This document shows, one piece after another, positions 35,911-44,119 of a stretch of 64,000 nucleotides of DNA (position 1 is the first letter of the stretch; the number at the start of each line of letters is the position of its first letter). The translations under genes were made by a program, and so were the position numbers. The DNA comes from HKCCE3408 sp039183205 (GTDB lineage: Bacteria; Pseudomonadota; Alphaproteobacteria; Rhodobacterales; Rhodobacteraceae): assembly GCA_039183205.1 (NCBI GenBank), contig JBCDBR010000017.1, positions 14,227 to 78,226 of the forward strand. Reading direction: 5' to 3'. The notes beneath the pieces were generated by a model, which saw only the letters and a list, made by a program, of their open reading frames with translations, was not told the origin of the DNA and ran no database searches.

Positions 35911-36785
35911 GCGCGCTGGAGTTTCTGCTGGCCGGTACGCTGGCCGCTGCCCTGCCGCTTTTGTTGGCAGCCTTAGGTGAAATGGTGGTGGAAAAAACCG
36001 GGCTTTTGAATCTGGGCCTCGAAGGGATGATGGCGATTGGCGCGGCGATTGCCTTCATCGTTGTCTACCACAGCGCAGCCCATGGTTTGGGCTTTCTGGC
36101 TGCGGCCCTGGTTTCCGCCGCCTTGTCGCTGATATTTGCGTTTTTGGTTGTTGTGGTACAGGCAAACCAAGTCGCATCGGGCCTTGCGATTGGGGTTCTG
36201 GGGCTGGGCCTGTCGGCGCTTTTTGGCAAAAGCTATGAAAGTCAGACCATCACCGGCCTGCCGGAGCTGGGATTTCCAGTTTTATCACAATTGCCGATCC
36301 TTGGCGCGACGGTCTTTACCCAGGACATCGTGGTGTGGCTTGCGATCCTCGGCACGGCCGCGCTTTGGTATGTGCTCAACCGGACGAAACTTGGACTGAT
36401 CATCACCGCAGTTGGCGAAAACGCCGAGGCCGCGCGGGCCATCGGCTATCCTGTCGGCCAGATTAGGTTTGCGGCGGTGGCCTTCGGCGGGGCGATGTGC
36501 GGCTTGGCCGGGGCTTACGCCTCCACGGTCTACACACCGCTCTGGGCCGATGGAATGATCGCAGGCCGCGGCTGGATCGCCTTGGCATTGGTGGTTTTCG
36601 GCACGTGGCAAACCGGGCGCGTGGCCCTTGGCGCCTTGCTTTTTGGGATGTTGTCCTTAGGCGAGCTGACAGCCCAAGCGGTTGGCGTTGCAATCCCGTC
36701 GCAAGCGCTGTCGAGCCTGCCCTATATCGTCACCATCCTGACACTGGCGGTGATTTCGTCGCGGCGGCGCGGGCTAGGCGCCTGA
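35907..36785 (+). CDS. ABC permease 2 of BMP-type importer
   Basis: This 292-residue inner-membrane partner is of the NupQ/YufQ type, with KTGLLNLGLEGMMAIGA near the start. It is the last gene in the row of eight overlapping genes from the Rieske protein on. No terminator is evident before the AraC regulator 86 bases later. Confidence 0.92.
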   Translation: MSALEFLLAGTLAAALPLLLAALGEMVVEKTGLLNLGLEGMMAIGAAIAFIVVYHSAAHGLGFLAAALVSAALSLIFAFLVVVVQANQVASGLAIGVLGLGLSALFGKSYESQTITGLPELGFPVLSQLPILGATVFTQDIVVWLAILGTAALWYVLNRTKLGLIITAVGENAEAARAIGYPVGQIRFAAVAFGGAMCGLAGAYASTVYTPLWADGMIAGRGWIALALVVFGTWQTGRVALGALLFGMLSLGELTAQAVGVAIPSQALSSLPYIVTILTLAVISSRRRGLGA

Positions 36786-36870
36786 CGGTGCTGTCATCGC
36801 AAGCGACGAAGACGGAAGAAACAGGCGTCATATTGAACCGCACCTCCGGCGAGGTTAAATTCAGCGCCGC

Positions 36871-37821
36871 ATGGCCCAGGACGTCGCCGTCGCGCCTTCT
36901 GCGCCGCACCGGACATGGCCTATCGCGAAGGAACCCGCCCGCGTGCCCCGCCGCTACGCCGAGATTTATCCGTCGAGCCCGCTGCTCAACAGCGATCAGA
37001 TGGCGCATGTATCTGCGGCGGCATTGATGTCGGTGCGGTATTTTCAGGCTGCGCCGGACACTATGCCCGAGGAGGTGTTCAGCGAACATCATGTGCTCCT
37101 GAACTTGTCGAAAACGCCCAGCCGGGTGCAGAACAGACGAAATGGTGAGCTGCGCGACTTCGTTTATCACGAAGATGAAATCATCGTCACGCCGGCCGGA
37201 ATGCGGTCGGGCTGGCGCTGGTTTGCAACGTCGGATGTGATCGTGATCACGCTCGACCCCGCCAAGGTCCGGAAATTCGCGCAGATTGAATTGGGCCTGG
37301 TTCTGGACAATCAGCAATTGGCGAACCTGCCGCAATTTACCGACGCCGATCTTTGCCGCGCTGGCGTCATCCTGCGCGATGCTTTGGAAAACGACGACAT
37401 CACGTCAGCGGTGATGTTCGAAGCCATGAGCCGTGTCTTTCTCGTCAAGCTGCTACAGAAATACGGTCAGCGGCGAACCGAAGACCTGGCCCTCTCCGCC
37501 CGCTTCACCGCCGAGCATTTCAATCGCGTACTGCTCTTCATCCGCAAAAACCTCGATCGAACGATCAGCGTTGACGATTTAGCCGGCCAGGTCGGCATGA
37601 GCGGGTCGCATTTCAGCCGCGTCTTCAAGGAGACCGTGGGCGAGACGCCAATGCAATACGTCCTGGCCTACCGTATCGAACAGGCCATTGAGATGATGAA
37701 GGACCCTACGCGCCCCTTGGGCGATATCGCCTTGGCCTGCGGTTTCGCCGATCAGGCGCATTTCTCACGCAGCTTTAAGCAGATCACGGGGCAGACGCCG
37801 CGCCAGTTTCGGGCCCGCTGA
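36871..37821 (+). CDS. AraC-family transcriptional regulator
   Basis: This 316-residue regulator has a variable N-terminal sensor domain to about residue 205 and a C-terminal double helix-turn-helix (about 210-316) with ISVDDLAGQVGMSGSHFSR and the family end signature ALACGFADQAHFSRSF. It lies between the purine-type operon and a hydrolase gene, all on the same strand, and may control either. The ribosome site for the ATG at 36871 is weak. Confidence 0.88.
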   Translation: MAQDVAVAPSAPHRTWPIAKEPARVPRRYAEIYPSSPLLNSDQMAHVSAAALMSVRYFQAAPDTMPEEVFSEHHVLLNLSKTPSRVQNRRNGELRDFVYHEDEIIVTPAGMRSGWRWFATSDVIVITLDPAKVRKFAQIELGLVLDNQQLANLPQFTDADLCRAGVILRDALENDDITSAVMFEAMSRVFLVKLLQKYGQRRTEDLALSARFTAEHFNRVLLFIRKNLDRTISVDDLAGQVGMSGSHFSRVFKETVGETPMQYVLAYRIEQAIEMMKDPTRPLGDIALACGFADQAHFSRSFKQITGQTPRQFRAR

Positions 37822-37943
37822 GGAGATCGCAGCAGGATCTTCCAAAAATCGGATGGTCCTGTGCAAGTCCTAATCGCGTCCAAACGGTATCTCGATTGTC
37901 ATCGGGCTACGCGCCCCTTTCTACAGACAATGGAGCGAACGAC

Positions 37944-38903
37944 ATGGAACATTCAGCCTTGAACACCGCCAGCAACCTGATGGCAAACGCCGCGACGCTG
38001 CCGCAAGTTGAGACCCGCCGCATCACCTTTCAGAATGCCGGCGCCACGCTGGCAGGCACGCTTTATCTGCCCGAAGGTCACGACGGATCGCCCTTGCCGG
38101 TGGTCGTGGTCACCGGCGCCTGGACCACGGTCGAGGAACAAATGCCAACGGTCTATGCCGAGGAAATGGTCAAGCGGGGCTTTGCCGCCTTTACCTTCGA
38201 TTTCCGCGGATGGGGCAAATCGGGCGATCTACCGCAAAACGTGCGGTTCGTCGAAAGTCCGTCCGCCAAGACCTCAGACATTCGCGCGGCCTTCGACACC
38301 GTGGCGGCCCTGCCCGAGATTGATGCCACGCGGATCAATGGGCTCGGGATTTGTGCCTCTGCCGGCTACATGGTCGATGCGGTCTCGGGCAACGCACAGG
38401 TCGCGCGGATCGGCCTGGTCGCACCGTGGTTGCAAAATGCAGAGATCGTGCAATCGGTCTATGGCGGTGCGGAGGGCGTGCAAAGCCTCATCGAGATGTC
38501 CCGCGCGGCCGAGGCCAAGGGCGGCGAGATCATCCCGGCGGCCGGTCCAGAAGGCGCACGTGGCGTCTTGATGCCCATTGGCGGCTATTACGACGACGAA
38601 GATCGCGGCGCGATCCCCGCCTATGACAACAAATGGAGCAATGCCGGTTGGGAAGGTTGGTTGACGTACTATCCCGCAGATCATGCCGCTGCGCTGACCC
38701 AACCCCTGGCGATCGTGCATTCCGAAAGTGCCGCAATCCCGGAAGGGACGCACCATTTCCTTGCCGGCATCTCAGGCCAAGCAAGCCTGCGCATGTTGGA
38801 CCATGTCGCGCAATTCGATTTCTACGACGTGCCCGCAAACGTGACCCGCGCCGCCGACACGATGGCGGAGCATTTCGCCGCGGCGCCTGAGGGCAACGCC
38901 TGA
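37944..38903 (+). CDS. Alpha/beta hydrolase (dienelactone hydrolase-like)
   Basis: This 319-residue alpha/beta hydrolase has the nucleophile elbow GICASAGY with Ser139, strand FTFDFRGWGKS, and Asp/His expected near IVHSES and EGTHHF. GGAG is seven bases before the ATG at 37944. The 122-base gap upstream, after the AraC gene, is noncoding and a natural place for an AraC-type operator. The substrate is unknown; the neighbouring SnoaL-like and CocE-like genes suggest breakdown of an ester or amide. Confidence 0.78.
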   Translation: MEHSALNTASNLMANAATLPQVETRRITFQNAGATLAGTLYLPEGHDGSPLPVVVVTGAWTTVEEQMPTVYAEEMVKRGFAAFTFDFRGWGKSGDLPQNVRFVESPSAKTSDIRAAFDTVAALPEIDATRINGLGICASAGYMVDAVSGNAQVARIGLVAPWLQNAEIVQSVYGGAEGVQSLIEMSRAAEAKGGEIIPAAGPEGARGVLMPIGGYYDDEDRGAIPAYDNKWSNAGWEGWLTYYPADHAAALTQPLAIVHSESAAIPEGTHHFLAGISGQASLRMLDHVAQFDFYDVPANVTRAADTMAEHFAAAPEGNA

Positions 38904-38919
38904 TCCTGCCCGTCGTATG

Positions 38920-38944
38920 GACCGGCGCAATCGATGCGCCGGTC
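38920..38944. terminator. Perfect 10-bp hairpin between hydrolase and SnoaL-like genes
   Basis: GACCGGCGCA and TGCGCCGGTC pair around a five-base loop. A run of five Ts lies at 38954-38958, nine bases after the stem, so termination or attenuation is possible but the spacing is not ideal. Confidence 0.45.
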
Positions 38945-38983
38945 ACCGCATGCTTTTTGCCTCAAAAACGAACGGAACATCCT

Positions 38984-39541
38984 ATGAATTCTGAAAATAC
39001 AGACCGTGCAATCGCGTTGACTGCATCCGATACATCCCATGCCACACCGATCGCGGGCGGCTCTCCCCTCACGGCAGAATTGCTGATCGATCACGCCGAA
39101 TTGGTGCGCATCGCCGATGCGATCGATGCCGGTGTTGATGCCAAAGACTGGGCCTTCACACGCAGCCTTTTCACCGACGAGATTGAGGTGGATTTCACCT
39201 CTTTGGTCGGTGGCGCGCCCGCAAAAATCCCCGCAGACAGTCTCATTGAGGGCTGGGCTGGAAATCTCACAGCGGAAAAAACCTCATTTCATTTGCGTGG
39301 CAATCACCGGATCACGTTTCATGACCGGCAAAACGCCACGATGCTGTCGCATGGTTATGCCTGGAACCAGATGGCACGCGGCGGACGCGACGAGAACGGG
39401 GGAAACCCGATGTGGGAGGTATGGGGCGTCTACAGCCACAGCTTCGTCCGCGCGCCAGACGGCTGGAAGGTCAACGCCATGTCACTCAGCGTCACCGCCG
39501 AACGGGGCAACCCGTTCGTTCGCAACACAGCGGGATCGTGA
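38984..39541 (+). CDS. SnoaL/NTF2-like protein
   Basis: This 185-residue protein has a SnoaL-like domain at about 30-175 (AIDAGVDAKDWAFTRSLFTDEIEVDF in parts, FHLRGNHRITF, WGVYSHSFVRAPDGWKV). The fold is used by small isomerases, dehydratases and polyketide cyclases, and by noncatalytic binders. GGAA is before the ATG. It sits between two hairpins, so it may be its own transcript or an attenuated part of the hydrolase operon. Confidence 0.75.
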   Translation: MNSENTDRAIALTASDTSHATPIAGGSPLTAELLIDHAELVRIADAIDAGVDAKDWAFTRSLFTDEIEVDFTSLVGGAPAKIPADSLIEGWAGNLTAEKTSFHLRGNHRITFHDRQNATMLSHGYAWNQMARGGRDENGGNPMWEVWGVYSHSFVRAPDGWKVNAMSLSVTAERGNPFVRNTAGS

Positions 39542-39553
39542 TCCTGGGCCCGC

Positions 39554-39587
39554 TTGGCCGGCATAGCCCCGCATCCATGCCGGCCAA
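39554..39587. terminator. 11-bp stem hairpin after the SnoaL-like gene
   Basis: TTGGCCGGCAT at 39554-39564 and ATGCCGGCCAA at 39577-39587 pair perfectly around a 12-base loop, starting 12 bases after the stop codon. Only a short A/T stretch follows, so this is a likely but not classical terminator. Confidence 0.5.
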
Positions 39588-39755
39588 AATCAGCGCACGA
39601 GATCACTTTCGATGCCACAACCGCTGACATTTCCAACTGGCGCAATAGTTTACCCCAACGAGTTTCACGCGGGATTGGCGATTGCCCGGTGCCGCGAATA
39701 TACCGAGATACGTGGTTTTCAAATCCACCTCGCTTGCGCGCAGAAGGGTCAACGA

Positions 39756-40349
39756 ATGCGGCCAATGGATGTTCTTGAGGAAGACATTGCAGCAACGGGG
39801 TATTCCATAGACGCCGCTGAATGGACGCATGCGCGTCGGCACATGTCCGAGATCAATGTGCGGGCCGGCAGCAAGATCCTCAGCCAAGCGCGCATTGCCG
39901 ATCAATATCTGTTTGTCGCCAGCGGCGTGGCCGCCTCAGAACAAACTTGGGAAACCGGCGCCACCTCCATTGCCCGGTTTTTTGAGCGCGGGCAGATTTG
40001 TTCCAACTTCACCAGCGCTTGGAACCAGCAATACGCGGCGGACGATCTGCTTGCATTGACAGATGTCACCGGCGTCAGCTTTTCCGACACGATCATGCGC
40101 GGCGCGTATCTTGAGGGGGGCACTTTGGGGAAGTATTTGCGCGTCAAGGCGATGCAGGCGCATTTGTTCACCAAAGAAGTGCTGTGTGCCAAGACGCATA
40201 TCACCATAGAGCCGCGCTATGCCTTCCTTGAACACTTCCATGATGAGGTATTGGGCCGCGTGCAGCAGAAAGATATCGCGCGCTTTCTGGGCGTAACGCC
40301 GCAAGGCCTGTGCCGCTTTTTGCGACGTCGGAAGTGCGCGGCGGATTAA
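39756..40349 (+). CDS. Crp/Fnr-like cyclic-nucleotide-domain regulator
   Basis: This 197-residue protein is predicted to be a transcription factor. Residues 1 to about 130 look like a cNMP-binding beta roll (ISQARIADQYLFVASGVAAS in parts, then ARFFERGQICSNF). The end QQKDIARFLGVTPQGLCRFLRR reads as a short winged-helix recognition segment. GAAGGG is seven bases before the ATG at 39756; a frame extending to 39612 runs over a noncoding-looking stretch. It may control the flanking hydrolase genes. Confidence 0.7.
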   Translation: MRPMDVLEEDIAATGYSIDAAEWTHARRHMSEINVRAGSKILSQARIADQYLFVASGVAASEQTWETGATSIARFFERGQICSNFTSAWNQQYAADDLLALTDVTGVSFSDTIMRGAYLEGGTLGKYLRVKAMQAHLFTKEVLCAKTHITIEPRYAFLEHFHDEVLGRVQQKDIARFLGVTPQGLCRFLRRRKCAAD

Positions 40350-40435
40350 ACAAGTTTCATCCTGGGTCCCACGCAGCGCCGTAAAGAGATGCGCATTTGA
40401 ACCGGCCCTTTGCCGGCAGCGAAGGACACAGCATC

Positions 40436-42190
40436 ATGATCGAAACGGCAAAGACGCTTGCCGCGGCCTGGCCCATCTTGAAAAACGCGATCCGGTCGGG
40501 CCAAGTGTTACGCCCGCAATGCACCTTGCAAGACCCCGATCCGGACGTTCTGTGCCAGTATGACATCGCCGTCCCGATCGGCGATGACGTCGTGCTGACG
40601 GCCAACGTGTTCCGGTCCCACAGCCGGGCGGCGGCCGGAACGGCAGACCCTGTCGTGATGTGCGCCCATCCTTACGACAACCACCTCACACCAGCGCTCG
40701 GGAAAACACCATTTGGCGGTCCGCCGCAGCAATACCGCCTGATCCCTCAGGCCGGCGACACACCTGCCTTCTCAACGCTCACGAGCTGGGAGGCCCCCGA
40801 TCCGAACGTTTGGGTGCAGGCCGGCTACACGCTCGTTAACTTGAACTTGCCTGGATACGCCAATAGTGGCGGTCAAGCTGGTTTTGTCTCACCGCGTCAA
40901 GGCGACGACTATTATGCCGCACTTAAATGGGTGGCCGCGCAACCATGGTGTGACGGCAATATCGGCCTTCTGGGTGTCAGCTATCTGGCAATAAGCCAAT
41001 ACCACGCTGCGGTCGCGGCCGCCGATGACGGGGACGCATCGCCGCTCAAGTGCATGGCACCTTGGGAAGGGATGTCCGATCCATACCGTGATGTCATTTG
41101 CAGAGGTGGTGTGGAGGATCATGGGTTCTTGAATTTCTGGTGGCACACCGAAGTTAAGGAGAGCCTCAACAACCCGGTGGAGGATTTTGCGGCGCGCGAG
41201 GGGGCGTTGCCGCCGGATATCCTGTCTATTCACCCGCTCTTCGATGCCTATTGGCAGGACAAGGCGGTTAACTTCGCAAAGCTTCGCACCCCGATGTTGG
41301 TCTGCGCCTCCTTTTCTGACCATGAATTGCACACCTGCGGATCGTTCCGCGCCTACGAAGAAGCAGCATCGGCGAAAAAGTGGGTCTACACCCATCGCGG
41401 CGGCAAATGGGCATCGTTCTATTCCGACGAGGTCAAAGCGCTGTTGAAGGATTTCATGGACCACCACCTAAAGGGCGTCAGCAACCGGTTCGACACGCTG
41501 CCGCCGGTCCGTCTCGAAGTGCGCTCGGGCAAAGACACGGTCCAGGGCGTCCGGTGGGCGTCGGACTGGCCGCTCCCCGAGACACGCTACCAAAAGCTCT
41601 TTCTTGCGCCCGACGGGCTCTCGCGCAGCGCGCCGGACGTGGCCCAGCGCGTCAGCTATTCTGGCACAGGCGGGTCGGCGATGTTCGATTTCACCTTCAC
41701 CGAGGAAACAGAGCTCAGCGGCTATATGAAATTGCGGCTATCGGTGGAAACCGCGCCCGATCAGCCGAACACGGCCGCGCCGGACGACATGGTGATATGT
41801 GCCTTTGTCGACAAACGCGACAGAACGGGCCGGTCGGTGCGCTTTAACGGTGCGGTCGGTCAGGTCCACGACATGGTCACACGCGGCTATATCCGCGTCT
41901 CCCGTCGCGCGCTCGATCCGCTGCGTTCAACAGACTTCCTGCCCGTGCCGACCGGCGCGTCCGAGCAAATGCTCACTAAGAATGAGGTTGTGGCGGTCGA
42001 TATCTCGCTCTGCCCGAGCAGCACGTTTTTCGCCGCAGGCGAAGGCATCCGTCTGATTGTGTCCAGCACAGAAATCGTGCGCGCGCCGATCTTTCGCAAA
42101 GACACAAGCCAAAACACGGGAACGCATATCTTGCATTTCGGCGGCGTGTATGACGCGCATCTCCTAATCCCGGACATCGCGGTGAAATAG
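40436..42190 (+). CDS. CocE/NonD-type hydrolase
   Basis: This 584-residue serine hydrolase of the X-Pro dipeptidyl-peptidase/cocaine esterase group has the nucleophile elbow GLLGVSYLAIS with Ser182, followed by a helical cap and a C-terminal jelly-roll domain (from about residue 400, SYSGTGGSAMFDFTF). It probably cleaves acyl esters or amides. The ATG at 40436 is preferred over an upstream TTG. No signal peptide is visible. Confidence 0.85.
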   Translation: MIETAKTLAAAWPILKNAIRSGQVLRPQCTLQDPDPDVLCQYDIAVPIGDDVVLTANVFRSHSRAAAGTADPVVMCAHPYDNHLTPALGKTPFGGPPQQYRLIPQAGDTPAFSTLTSWEAPDPNVWVQAGYTLVNLNLPGYANSGGQAGFVSPRQGDDYYAALKWVAAQPWCDGNIGLLGVSYLAISQYHAAVAAADDGDASPLKCMAPWEGMSDPYRDVICRGGVEDHGFLNFWWHTEVKESLNNPVEDFAAREGALPPDILSIHPLFDAYWQDKAVNFAKLRTPMLVCASFSDHELHTCGSFRAYEEAASAKKWVYTHRGGKWASFYSDEVKALLKDFMDHHLKGVSNRFDTLPPVRLEVRSGKDTVQGVRWASDWPLPETRYQKLFLAPDGLSRSAPDVAQRVSYSGTGGSAMFDFTFTEETELSGYMKLRLSVETAPDQPNTAAPDDMVICAFVDKRDRTGRSVRFNGAVGQVHDMVTRGYIRVSRRALDPLRSTDFLPVPTGASEQMLTKNEVVAVDISLCPSSTFFAAGEGIRLIVSSTEIVRAPIFRKDTSQNTGTHILHFGGVYDAHLLIPDIAVK

Positions 42191-42492
42191 CGAATGTATA
42201 AGGCGTCCCGTCTGGCGATGGCGCGGGAAACGGCCCTATCTGTGCCGCGCTGGCCTGTGGTGGCTACCGCGCAACCGGTGGATGGCTCGTATCCAGAGAT
42301 CCGTCACGCGCCCGAGTTGACAAATCATTGACCCGCATCGCCCGGCGTCACGGCCGCCCAGTGCGACAGCAATGCAGTCCCCTGGCCTGCGATCCAGACG
42401 TGTCAGCAAGACGGAGCGCCTAGGACCCAACCATGCGCGCCAGCAACGCGAAAGCCATTCCGTGTCACCCGCGGCCAGTGCCGCCGCGCGTT
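42191..42492. other. Intergenic stretch without a recognised gene
   Basis: Between the CocE-type gene and the metallothionein-like gene I see no supported coding region. A minus-strand open frame of 94 codons overlaps the metallothionein gene but has no ribosome site or recognisable motif. Confidence 0.5.
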
Positions 42493-42651
42493 CTATTTGG
42501 CTGTGTTCGGACAGCCGCATTCTGGCCCACAGGTGCAGCCATCACATGTGCATTGATCGCCACAGCAGCACTGGTCGCCCTCGGCGGCCGTATGGCGGCA
42601 GGCGCAAGACGGCTCGCATGTGTCGCAGGCGCAAGTCTCGTTTTGGGTCAC
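42493..42651 (-). CDS. Metallothionein-like Cys-rich protein (52 aa)
   Basis: This small gene has 14 cysteines in 52 residues, at 7, 9, 12, 16, 18, 28-30, 34, 36, 39, 41, 45 and 47, in C-x-C, C-x2-C and CCC groups, with one histidine. This density is a metallothionein pattern and predicts binding of several Zn, Cd or Cu ions. It begins at GTG 42651 with a perfect AAGGAG six bases upstream. The start half, TCACDTCEPSCAC, recalls bacterial SmtA, while the second half is unlike it. It is divergent from a COG0523 GTPase gene with a Zur-box-like palindrome between them, so zinc control is likely. Confidence 0.82.
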   Translation of the reverse strand: MTQNETCACDTCEPSCACRHTAAEGDQCCCGDQCTCDGCTCGPECGCPNTAK

Positions 42652-42826
42652 CGATTTCTCCTTCAATCAGGCTGAAAAAGCGGACAGTCCAACTTGCATA
42701 GCAGATTTTTGACAGTGGGGGTGCGTCTTATTTTGCGACGCCGCATCCGAGCTCTCACAGCCCAATGCATCGGGTGCATCTAATCTGCCCATCCAGGTCT
42801 GCACACAGATAATCCGCTTGTTCTCT

Positions 42827-42849
42827 ATAATGTTATAACGTAACAAAAT
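42827..42849. promoter_or_regulatory. Zur-box-like palindrome between metallothionein and COG0523 genes
   Basis: TGTTATAACGTAACA at 42831-42845 is an imperfect inverted repeat that matches the core of the known proteobacterial Zur site (TGTTATA-N-TATAACA) at 12 of 14 defined positions. It lies about 60 bases before the COG0523 start and about 180 before the metallothionein-like start. Zur with zinc would repress. Confidence 0.65.
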
Positions 42850-42907
42850 GGATACCGAAGCCGCCGCGCATGGCGGCCCACTCTGACAATACGGAGGTAT
42901 CCATCTC

Positions 42908-44119
42908 ATGACAGACACCCGCCTTCCCGTCACCGTGCTTTCAGGATTTCTCGGCGCGGGCAAAACGACCCTGCTCAACCGGGTCTTGAACAACCGCGAA
43001 GGCCGCCGCGTCGCCGTCATCGTCAACGATATGTCTGAGGTGAATATCGATGCCGATTTGGTGCGCGCTGATACAGAACTCTCGCGTACGGACGAGACGC
43101 TGGTGGAGATGTCCAATGGGTGCATTTGCTGCACATTGCGCGACGATCTGCTCGATGAGGTCCGGCGCCTCGCCTCAGAGGGCCGCTTTGACTATTTGCT
43201 GATTGAATCCACTGGCATTTCTGAGCCCCTGCCCGTCGCCGCAACCTTTGACTTCCGCGACGAAAATGGTGACAGCCTGTCCGATGTCTCGCGCCTCGAC
43301 ACGATGGTGACCGTCGTCGATGCGGTAAACCTGCTCGAAGACTATTCCAGCCAAGACTTTCTCAGCGACCGAGGCGAAAGCCTCGGCGAGGATGACGAAC
43401 GTTCGCTGGTGACCCTTTTGGTCGAACAGATTGAATTCGCCGATGTCGTGATCTTGAACAAGGTGGGAGATGCCGGGCCCGAACGCACCGATGCGGCGCA
43501 TAAAATCATCCGCAGCCTCAATGCCGATGCGCAAATTATTCAGACCGATCACAGCAATGTGGCATCGGATGCGATCCTTGATACGGGTCTGTTCGATTTC
43601 GACAAAGCCCATGAACATCCGATGTGGGCCAAAGAGCTTTACGGCTTTGCCAACCATACGCCAGAGACCGAAGAATATGGCGTGACCAGCTACGTCTATC
43701 GGGCGCGCCGGCCATTCGTCCCGGAAAAGGTCTTGGATGTGCTGGACGGCGAAATGCCCGGGGTGATCCGCGCCAAGGGGCCTCTTTGGATCGCCACGCG
43801 GCCACGCTGGGTGGCGGAGTTCTCGCTTGCCGGAAGCTTAAGCTCGATCCAGCCATTGGGCACTTGGTGGGCGGCCGTTCCCAAAGAACGATGGCCGGAA
43901 CACGACAGTGCCCGCGCCTACATTGCCGAGCATTGGCAAGAGCCTTGGGGCGACCGGCGCCAAGAGATCGTCTTCATCGGTGTCGACATCGACTGGCCCG
44001 CGCTCAAAGCGAAATTGGACGCAGCCTTGCTGCCGAACATTGCCGCATCAGACCTGGACTCGTTGAGCAACATGCCCGACCCGTTCCCACCTTGGCGCCG
44101 CGCGCAGGCCGCGGCGTGA
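42908..44119 (+). CDS. COG0523 GTPase, zinc-related (ZigA/YeiR type)
   Basis: This 403-residue G3E GTPase has Walker A GFLGAGKTTLLNR near residue 12, metal site NGCICC with Cys72, Cys74 and Cys75, IESTGISEPLP and NKVGD, and a C-terminal CobW_C domain. The Zur-box candidate upstream and the zinc genes nearby place it with zinc metallochaperones, not with cobalamin. GGAGG precedes the ATG. It overlaps the DUF1826 gene by TGATG. A second family member, cobW, is in the cob operon at 61139-62194. Confidence 0.88.
   Translation: MTDTRLPVTVLSGFLGAGKTTLLNRVLNNREGRRVAVIVNDMSEVNIDADLVRADTELSRTDETLVEMSNGCICCTLRDDLLDEVRRLASEGRFDYLLIESTGISEPLPVAATFDFRDENGDSLSDVSRLDTMVTVVDAVNLLEDYSSQDFLSDRGESLGEDDERSLVTLLVEQIEFADVVILNKVGDAGPERTDAAHKIIRSLNADAQIIQTDHSNVASDAILDTGLFDFDKAHEHPMWAKELYGFANHTPETEEYGVTSYVYRARRPFVPEKVLDVLDGEMPGVIRAKGPLWIATRPRWVAEFSLAGSLSSIQPLGTWWAAVPKERWPEHDSARAYIAEHWQEPWGDRRQEIVFIGVDIDWPALKAKLDAALLPNIAASDLDSLSNMPDPFPPWRRAQAAA

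Noticed and set aside
39612..39755. N-terminal extension of the Crp-like regulator
   Set aside because: The ATG at 39756 has GAAGGG upstream and the shorter protein begins as Crp-like relatives do.
42236..42520. 94-codon minus-strand open frame overlapping the metallothionein-like gene
   Set aside because: No ribosome site, no recognisable motif, and a start inside a better supported gene.
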